Shown here in pieces: positions 7,512-11,136 of a stretch of DNA of 11,136 bases. Source of the stretch: Planctomycetota bacterium (GTDB lineage: Bacteria; Planctomycetota; Phycisphaerae; UBA1845); contig JADFRH010000043.1 in NCBI GenBank assembly GCA_022561415.1, positions 1-11,136 on the forward strand, read 5' to 3'. Position 1 is the first letter of the stretch. Each line of letters begins with the position of its first letter. Made by a program: the position numbers and the translations under genes. Below the pieces are notes generated by a model. That model saw only the letters and a list, made by a program, of their open reading frames with translations. It ran no database searches and was not told the DNA's origin.

Positions 7512-8705
7512 TCAGTATCCCTCGGCGTCAACTCCAACGAGCAATCTGAACCCCGAACTCTCCACCATGAAGAGGATGCCGGTCCGCCGGTCCATAAGGG
7601 ATCGAAGAGCGCCGGGCGTGTAATCGCGAGCCGGTCGGCCTTCGATCTCGACGATCCTGCTCCCGACCTCGATGACGCTTCGGTCGATCGGGGAATCGGG
7701 AAAGACCGACACGACGACCATCGCGTTGCGGTCGCTGGCGAGTTCAAGTCCGAATTTCGGGCTGAACGAGAAGTTCATCGGCCACTCCGTTTTTCGTACA
7801 AACCGCACACGGTCGTTCCGCGGATCGAACGTAACCGCAAAGTGTTGGAGTATTTTCCATCCTATCGTGGAAGCGCCCTCCCTGAACTCGAACGGCGCGT
7901 AGGATACCTCGTGGCGTCCGAGCCGAAGCAGGCCCGCGTCGTCCGGCTCGCGTGCTCTCTTTCTCTTCGCCGCGCCCACCAGCAACCTGCCGGGCTTGGA
8001 ACGGTACGCCGACACAACGTCTCCTTTCAGTTCGGCAGGAAACGTAAGGGCGTTTCGGCTCGAGGTATCGATCACGAAATCCACCGCAAGATCTTTCAGC
8101 GTGAGCTTGACCGTCGGTGCGCCGGGCAAGTCGGCGTAACCCAATACGCTCTTTTCGTCCGGTTCCGGCAGTTCACCTTTTTCGATAACCAGCTGCCCTG
8201 CCTCACCATCCAGTGTGATCAACGACTCGGAGAAAAAGGCCAGGGGCAACGTTCCATCCAGGCGTCGCCGCGCACGCTTGCCCGAATTGAGGTCCACCGC
8301 AAGGACATCGAATTCGCCAAACTCCGCGTCACCGATCGACAGGGAACGGACGTGTACGAGATTCGCCGATTCGACACCCGGCACCAGCGCAGCGCTTTTG
8401 TTGAATCTCCCAATGGTCGTGAGTGCGGCCTTGCGCACGACGCGTATGTCGATGACGGGTACACGCGCGGTCGTATCGAGGAGCATACGATACGATCCGG
8501 CGCCGTTGATGCTCACCGACAGGATCGGACGACCGTCACTGAGATCAATGCGAGCAACCACCCGCGGTGATTTGAACTTGGTCTTGGCCGGTACGAAGCT
8601 GGGCTCGCGGTTCGACGGCTGCCCCGAAGCCGGCAGGCCCGTAGCGCACGACCAGAACAAAAGGACAACTCGCACGAGATTCCAATACGATCCCCGAGTC
8701 CGCAT
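7512..8705 (-). CDS. Secreted two-lobed retropepsin-like aspartyl protease with C-terminal PDZ domain
   Basis: The start is ATG at 8705 with a strong GGAGGAG site 7 nt upstream; a TTG two codons earlier is only 1 nt from that site, so it is unlikely. The 397-residue product begins with a signal peptide (basic start, hydrophobic VRVVLLFWSCATGLPASG). It then has two retropepsin-like lobes, each with a candidate catalytic Asp: YRMLLDTTARVPVID with D77-T-T, and DFVIDTSSRNALTFP with D213-T-S-S. Residues about 317-390 form a PDZ-like domain (FGLELASDRNAMVVVSVFPDSP, then a GSRIVEIEGRPA segment). Bacterial members of this clan are little studied, often periplasmic, and may be proteases or binding proteins. 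The first lobe has Thr where active enzymes have Gly or Ser (D-T-G/S), so its activity is doubtful. Confidence 0.8.
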   Translation of the reverse strand: MRTRGSYWNLVRVVLLFWSCATGLPASGQPSNREPSFVPAKTKFKSPRVVARIDLSDGRPILSVSINGAGSYRMLLDTTARVPVIDIRVVRKAALTTIGRFNKSAALVPGVESANLVHVRSLSIGDAEFGEFDVLAVDLNSGKRARRRLDGTLPLAFFSESLITLDGEAGQLVIEKGELPEPDEKSVLGYADLPGAPTVKLTLKDLAVDFVIDTSSRNALTFPAELKGDVVSAYRSKPGRLLVGAAKRKRAREPDDAGLLRLGRHEVSYAPFEFREGASTIGWKILQHFAVTFDPRNDRVRFVRKTEWPMNFSFSPKFGLELASDRNAMVVVSVFPDSPIDRSVIEVGSRIVEIEGRPARDYTPGALRSLMDRRTGILFMVESSGFRLLVGVDAEGY

Positions 8706-8896
8706 CGTCAAACTCCTCCGTTTCGATTCGAGTCCGTAGCGTCGCGCATACCGACAGAGTTATTCTGAATCCGATGAAGCACCACCTGCACGGCGTAAGG
8801 CGATCCAACCTCCACGGCCAGTACCCTATGTCAAACCGCACGAAACCGGAAACAGGTCGAACTCCGAGGTGAAAACGCCTCGGACGTCGAGCTTGC

Positions 8897-8926
8897 ACGG
8901 GGTCAGCCCCGTACGAAGGTACGGGG
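8897..8926. repeat. Two mutually exclusive hairpins (REP-like element)
   Basis: ACGGGG (8897-8902), CCCCGTAC (8907-8914) and GTACGGGG (8919-8926) are separated by 4-nt loops (TCAG and GAAG). The central arm can pair with either flank: 6 perfect base pairs to the left or 8 to the right. It sits between the retropepsin-like gene and the mer-type promoter. It resembles short palindromic REP-type units, and could also act as a transcription barrier, although no T-tract follows. The role is not known. Confidence 0.5.
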
Positions 8927-8958
8927 GCCAAGAAATCTGCGGATATCTGATTTTTCCC

Positions 8959-8990
8959 TTGACCTTCAAGGTGACTTTAAGGTGTAGAAT
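8959..8990 (+). promoter_or_regulatory. MerR-type promoter with dyad operator
   Basis: A -35 box TTGACC (8959-8964) and a -10 box TAGAAT (8985-8990) are separated by 20 bp, longer than the optimal 17. This is characteristic of promoters activated by MerR-family regulators, which untwist the spacer. Within the spacer lies the dyad ACCTTCAA (8962-8969), N6, TTTAAGGT (8976-8983), whose arms match at 7 of 8 positions and closely resemble ACCTT...AAGGT operators of MerR, ZntR and CueR. The promoter faces the merR-like gene, so the regulator most likely controls its own operon. Transcription would be expected to begin around 8997, almost at the first ATG. Confidence 0.9.
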
Positions 8991-8999
8991 AGGGATGAG

Positions 9000-9434
9000 A
9001 TGACGGCACAATCCACGACAGATCAGCTCATGACGATCGGCGAGGTGGCCCGGACGGCGGGCGTGGCCGCGCCCACGCTGCGTTACTACGAGCAGGAGGG
9101 CCTGCTCTCGCCGACCACGCGGAGCCGTGCAGGCTATCGCCTTTACGACGCCCAGGCCGTCGAGCAGTTGCGGTTCATTCGCTCCGCCCAGGCCGTGGGA
9201 TTCACCCTCGACGACATCCGCACGCTCGGCCGGCTCGATGGAGAGAGCGGCAAGACTTGCAGGGCGGGAGTGCGGCAACTGCTGGAGCAACGCCTGGCGG
9301 ACGTTTCCGAGAAGATGAAGGACTTGAAACGGGTTCAGAAAACTTTGGGGCAGGCCCTGGACCGTTGCCGACGCTCGAACGGCGAGTGCAAGGTGCTGAA
9401 GGAAATCCGCCCCGCGAGAAGAAAAAGGAGATGA
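9000..9434 (+). CDS. merR: MerR-family heavy-metal-responsive transcriptional regulator
   Basis: The 144-residue protein has the MerR winged helix-turn-helix: TIGEVARTAGVAAPTLRYYE at residues 12-31, then EGLLSP, GYRLYD and a long dimerisation helix (LADVSEKMKDLKRVQKTL). Potential metal ligands are C87, C123 and C130. A cysteine at the start of the dimer helix (C87) is typical of divalent-metal sensors such as MerR, ZntR and PbrR, whereas monovalent sensors have Ser there. The C-terminal pair is C-x6-C, shorter than in mercury MerR (C-x8-C) or CueR (C-x7-C). In context it probably senses Hg(II) or a similar soft metal and activates the operon. An alternative start at 9030 (M11) fits the family better and allows a 30-nt leader, because the promoter would leave ATG 9000 nearly leaderless. 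Its TGA stop overlaps an ATG of the next frame. Confidence 0.9.
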   Translation: MTAQSTTDQLMTIGEVARTAGVAAPTLRYYEQEGLLSPTTRSRAGYRLYDAQAVEQLRFIRSAQAVGFTLDDIRTLGRLDGESGKTCRAGVRQLLEQRLADVSEKMKDLKRVQKTLGQALDRCRRSNGECKVLKEIRPARRKRR

Positions 9435-9436
9435 CG

Positions 9437-9772
9437 ATGTCGAAACGATGGACGCTTTCTGCCCTGGCGCTGGCGATGCTTGGCGTCGCCGCGCTCGGTG
9501 CCGTGAAGCTGGCTGCCGGGCAAGCCGGTTATGCCGGCGCCAACTCGGAGCGAGCGGACTGCCCCGGAAAGATCGTCTGCCCGGAGACTGGCCGGCTGAT
9601 CTGCCGGGATCACTGTCCGACGATTGACCGGAACCGCTCGGATTGCCCGGGTCGAATCGTCTGCCCGATCACCGGGAAGCTCGTGTGCAAGGATCGGTGC
9701 CCACTCGATAACCAAGCCGCGAAGAACATGGATACGTACGCCAAGCCGTCGTGCTGCGGAAAGGGGAAGTGA
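9437..9772 (+). CDS. Small secreted cysteine-repeat protein, putative metal-binding
   Basis: No named family was recognised. From ATG 9437 the product is 111 residues: an N-terminal signal peptide or membrane anchor (residues ~5-30, TLSALALAMLGVAALGAV), then two copies of a cysteine module at residues 41-61 and 69-89, and a C-terminal CC at 106-107. Each module has spacing C-x5-C-x7-C-x3-C (C42, C48, C56, C60; C70, C76, C84, C88), with conserved blocks PG(K/R)IVCP and TG(R/K)L. The chain thus holds ten cysteines after the signal. An ATG at 9431 also lies in frame, but AAGGAG (9425-9430) touches it directly; 9437 gives a proper 6-nt spacer. Its position between merR and a MerC-like transporter suggests a periplasmic or envelope buffer or donor for Hg(II) or another soft metal; this is inference. 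Confidence 0.85.
   Translation: MSKRWTLSALALAMLGVAALGAVKLAAGQAGYAGANSERADCPGKIVCPETGRLICRDHCPTIDRNRSDCPGRIVCPITGKLVCKDRCPLDNQAAKNMDTYAKPSCCGKGK
9557..9703 (+). repeat. Tandem intragenic repeat encoding two Cys modules (84-nt period)
   Basis: Copy 1 spans 9557-9619 and copy 2 spans 9641-9703. Each encodes a 21-residue D-C-P-start module; 16 of the 21 residues are identical between copies, and several differences are conservative Lys/Arg or Ile/Val swaps. The DNA copies have diverged at many third positions, which suggests an old duplication kept by selection on the protein. Confidence 0.85.
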
Positions 9773-10257
9773 CGACCGGCGACGAAAAGGACGACTCCGC
9801 TGCGGACACCGCCGGGCGATCCCGCTCGGGGGTGCGGCCGAACCGGCCGGCTTGGCTTCAGACGCTCATCGCCGTTCCGGCGGCGGTGCTACCGCTGTTG
9901 CCGAGTTTCTCGTGCCCGGTGTGCGTTGCGGCCTACGCGGGCTTGCTCTCTTCGCTCGGTTTGGGCTTTCTTCTTACTGATCGCGTGCAGCGGCCTCTGA
10001 TCGTCGCGTTCCTGATCGTTTCAGTTGCCGGCGTGGGCTGGGCGGGGAGACAATACCAGAGCGTGGGCCCGTCCATACTTGTCCTTCTTGGCTCCGCGGC
10101 GATCATCGCGGGCCGCCTCGTATGGAGCGTAACGCCTGCGCTTTACGTCGGCGTAGTCTGCCTCGTGGCGGGCACCGTCTGGAATATGATACTGAAGCGG
10201 CCGCGACGGAATCTCGTTTCGCTGGGCGTCGTACAGAAATCGGAGTGCAATCAATGA
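9769..10257 (+). CDS. MerC-like membrane mercury transporter
   Basis: The start is GTG at 9769, overlapping the stop of the previous gene (GTGA) with GGAAAGGGGAA just upstream; an ATG-less extension to 9751 would overlap the neighbour further. The product is 162 residues: a polar N-terminal tail of about 28, then four to five membrane helices (about 30-48, 51-70, 77-95, 100-120, 123-143). A CPVC pair (C49-C52) sits in or at the end of the first helix, followed by VAAYAGLLSSLGLGFL, which resembles MerC proteins that carry Hg(II) across the inner membrane by thiol exchange. A last Cys lies at 160 near the C terminus. MerT or another small CxxC transporter is possible, but the helix count and motif favour MerC. 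It would receive mercury from the MerP-like protein encoded next. Confidence 0.7.
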   Translation: MTTGDEKDDSAADTAGRSRSGVRPNRPAWLQTLIAVPAAVLPLLPSFSCPVCVAAYAGLLSSLGLGFLLTDRVQRPLIVAFLIVSVAGVGWAGRQYQSVGPSILVLLGSAAIIAGRLVWSVTPALYVGVVCLVAGTVWNMILKRPRRNLVSLGVVQKSECNQ

Positions 10258-10616
10258 GGATTTACAAGATGTCGTTCGTCACGGCCATTGCGGCAGCTAC
10301 TCTCACACTGGGCTGTGCGACCGCGCAGAAAAGACCGACAGCGCCGGCCATCTCAATGCGCGGGACCGCCGATGCCGTCATTCACATCAGCGGCTTGTCG
10401 TGACCGTTCTGAGTGCACAACGTGCAGCGTTCGGTCGAACGCGTTGACGGTGTGAAGAAAGTTGAGATCGACCTGAACACGGGCCGAGGAACGGTAACCT
10501 TTGAACCGGGGAAGGCTGCGGCGCCTGCAGCCCTTTGGCAGGCGATCAAGGACAGCGGCTTTACTCCGGTTCGAGTTGAAATAAAAGGCAAGGTATATGA
10601 AGGCCCCGAGCAATAG
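10254..10616 (+). CDS. merP: MerP-like HMA-domain selenoprotein with two in-frame TGA (Sec) codons
   Basis: A single frame of 120 codons plus TAG runs from ATG 10254 (overlapping the previous TGA) to 10616, interrupted by TGA at 10401-10403 (codon 50) and 10410-10412 (codon 53). Residues 1-25 form a signal peptide, possibly a lipoprotein signal ending LTLGC. Residues about 43-110 match a heavy-metal-associated (HMA/MerP) domain: AVIHISGLS, the two TGA codons around PF, VHNVQ, VDGVKKVEIDLNTG, TVTFEP, ALWQAIKDSGFTPV. HMA domains have G-M-x-C-x-x-C at the metal site; here GLS-TGA-P-F-TGA puts both TGAs exactly at the two cysteines. Read as selenocysteine, the site is U50-P-F-U53, a selenol pair that should bind Hg(II) more tightly than thiols. 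It would act in the periplasm, handing metal to the MerC-like transporter. TGA is a normal stop in neighbouring genes. A double nonsense pseudogene is the main alternative, but the exact placement makes that unlikely. Confidence 0.88.
10413..10446 (+). promoter_or_regulatory. Putative bacterial SECIS element
   Basis: Just after the second TGA the mRNA can form GCGUUC (10427-10432), loop GGUC (10433-10436), GAACGC (10437-10442), a perfect 6-bp hairpin. A lower stem CAAC (10418-10421) with GUUG (10443-10446) can extend it, leaving a 5-nt bulge on the 5' side. An alternative small hairpin UGCAC-AAC-GUGCA (10414-10426) sits directly before it. Bacterial SECIS hairpins lie right behind the UGA, with G at the top of the loop; the E. 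coli fdhF loop has GGU. Here the loop GG starts 20 nt after the second UGA and 29 nt after the first, so one element could serve both. It lies inside the coding sequence, as in bacteria. Confidence 0.75.
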
Positions 10617-10641
10617 TAAACGGTTGTCGAAGGAGTGCGGC

Positions 10642-10818
10642 ATGAGATTCTCTCGTTCCAGAAAGTGGATTCACCTCGCGGCATCCGGTGCGCTTCTGTT
10701 CGGTCTGGGCGGCTGCTTGGGACCGAATCCGGGATTCTTCATCAGTTCGTCCGCGGCGAACGCCTCCATCTTCACGCTCGTAAACTCGTTTCTCACGAAC
10801 GCACTTGGCTTAGGATGA
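10642..10818 (+). CDS. Small lipoprotein of unknown function
   Basis: The 58-residue product starts at ATG 10642 with AGGAG 6 nt upstream; an in-frame ATG at 10597 would overlap the selenoprotein gene and has no comparable site. It begins with a basic stretch and a hydrophobic segment ending LFGLGGC, a good lipobox, so the mature protein is probably lipid-anchored at Cys21 and only about 38 residues long. The mature part (GPNPGFFISSS, then SIFTLVNSFLTNALGLG) is hydrophobic and helix-prone at its C terminus. No family was recognised with confidence. It lies between the MerP-like gene and an outer-membrane barrel gene, on the same strand, so it may assist that barrel or be an operon accessory; this is inference. 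Confidence 0.75.
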   Translation: MRFSRSRKWIHLAASGALLFGLGGCLGPNPGFFISSSAANASIFTLVNSFLTNALGLG

Positions 10819-10837
10819 GGCTAAGGCTCTGACACGC

Positions 10838-11136
10838 ATGTGGAACCCGAGAAACACCGTCTTCGCGCTGGCGCTCGTCGTTGGTATCTGCACATCCGTC
10901 CCCGCTCTGGCCCAGATTAACACTGATGTGGCTCTCACCCCGCCCAAAGGCGGAAGCATCCTTCGCCTGCAATACAGCTATAGCGAAGCCGATGGGCGCG
11001 GTGCGATCGCGCACGTGAACGCTTCCGTTGTGAAGGCCACCTACATCTATGGGCTCAAGGAGAACTTCGCACTCTTCTTGACGGCACCTTATGTAAACCG
11101 GCAGGTGGACAAGTTTGCGCCACAACTCGGGCGGTT
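10838..11136 (+). CDS. Outer-membrane beta-barrel protein, Phenol_MetA_deg/transporter-like (3' end off window)
   Basis: Ninety-nine codons are visible from ATG 10838 before the window ends. A clear Sec signal peptide (hydrophobic FALALVVGICTSVPALA) is followed by a likely cleavage after ALA at residue 25. The mature start has short alternating beta strands typical of barrels: GGSILRLQYSYSEADGRG, NASVVKATYIYGLKENFALFLTAPYVNRQ. The pattern of a strand, a turn, then 'YGLKENFALFLTAPYV' resembles the Phenol_MetA_deg family of outer-membrane transporters. It begins 19 nt after the small lipoprotein and has no strong ribosome site. Placement at the end of a mer-type operon suggests either a route for metal across the outer membrane or an unrelated downstream gene; the full length is not visible. 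Confidence 0.72.
   Translation, partial: MWNPRNTVFALALVVGICTSVPALAQINTDVALTPPKGGSILRLQYSYSEADGRGAIAHVNASVVKATYIYGLKENFALFLTAPYVNRQVDKFAPQLGR

Noticed and set aside
6336..8570. Open frame of 744 codons on the plus strand
   Set aside because: It lies antisense to the PLP decarboxylase and the retropepsin-like gene, both of which have clear family motifs. The plus-strand translation has no recognisable domain and is a shadow of GC-rich coding DNA.
8829..8834. A perfect TTGACA -35 hexamer on the minus strand that could drive the retropepsin-like gene
   Set aside because: No acceptable -10 box is found 15-19 bp downstream, so a promoter cannot be supported.
10254..10616. Two separate small genes (10254-10403 and GTG 10413-10616) instead of one recoded gene
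   Set aside because: Both parts are in the same frame and together form one HMA domain with its signal peptide. The second part alone would lack the first beta strand and the metal site, and has no ribosome site of its own.
9000..10818. An alternative genetic code in which TGA is a sense codon
   Set aside because: TGA ends merR, the Cys-repeat gene, the MerC-like gene and the small lipoprotein in this same region, and several minus-strand genes, at family-consistent C termini.

Overview
The window looks like a GC-rich Gram-negative-type bacterial chromosome fragment, probably Planctomycetota (Phycisphaerae-like). This is inferred from gene content: an mraZ-rsmH cluster followed by a LysM protein, lipoprotein signals, an outer-membrane barrel and frequent TTG starts. 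There is no 16S gene or other decisive marker. No rRNA, tRNA, CRISPR array or insertion sequence was seen.

Left part (1-8705), all genes on the minus strand. Read in transcription order from the right: a secreted two-lobed retropepsin-like/PDZ protein (7512-8705), a group II PLP-dependent decarboxylase (5922-7415), a small DUF4160-DUF2442 pair (5269-5795), an ABC-2 type permease without its ATPase (4243-5187), a GT4 glycosyltransferase (3112-4218), then a division/cell-wall cluster of mraZ (2357-2827), rsmH (1058-1972) and a LysM protein that runs off the left edge (1-1021). Upstream of mraZ lies a 10-bp-phased series of TGGG-like boxes, as expected for MraZ autoregulation. The 384-bp mraZ-rsmH gap holds a candidate second promoter with a perfect inverted repeat.

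Right part (8959-11136), plus strand: a compact mercury/heavy-metal operon behind a textbook MerR-type promoter (20-bp spacer, dyad operator). Order: merR-like regulator, a small secreted protein with two copies of a four-cysteine repeat, a MerC-like membrane transporter with a CPVC motif, a MerP-like HMA protein, a 58-residue lipoprotein, and the start of an outer-membrane beta-barrel protein. The first four genes overlap or nearly overlap (ATGA/GTGA junctions), so they are probably translationally coupled. No merA reductase is present in the window.

The main discovery is the MerP-like gene (10254-10616). It is a single open frame interrupted by two in-frame TGA codons placed exactly where the two metal-binding cysteines of the HMA motif (G-M-x-C-x-x-C) belong. 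About 14 nt after the second TGA starts a perfect 6-bp hairpin with a GGTC loop, the arrangement of a bacterial SECIS element. The gene is best read as a double selenocysteine (U-x-x-U) mercury-binding protein. Routine gene calling would split it into two meaningless fragments. TGA still serves as the stop for its neighbours, so this is recoding and not a changed genetic code.
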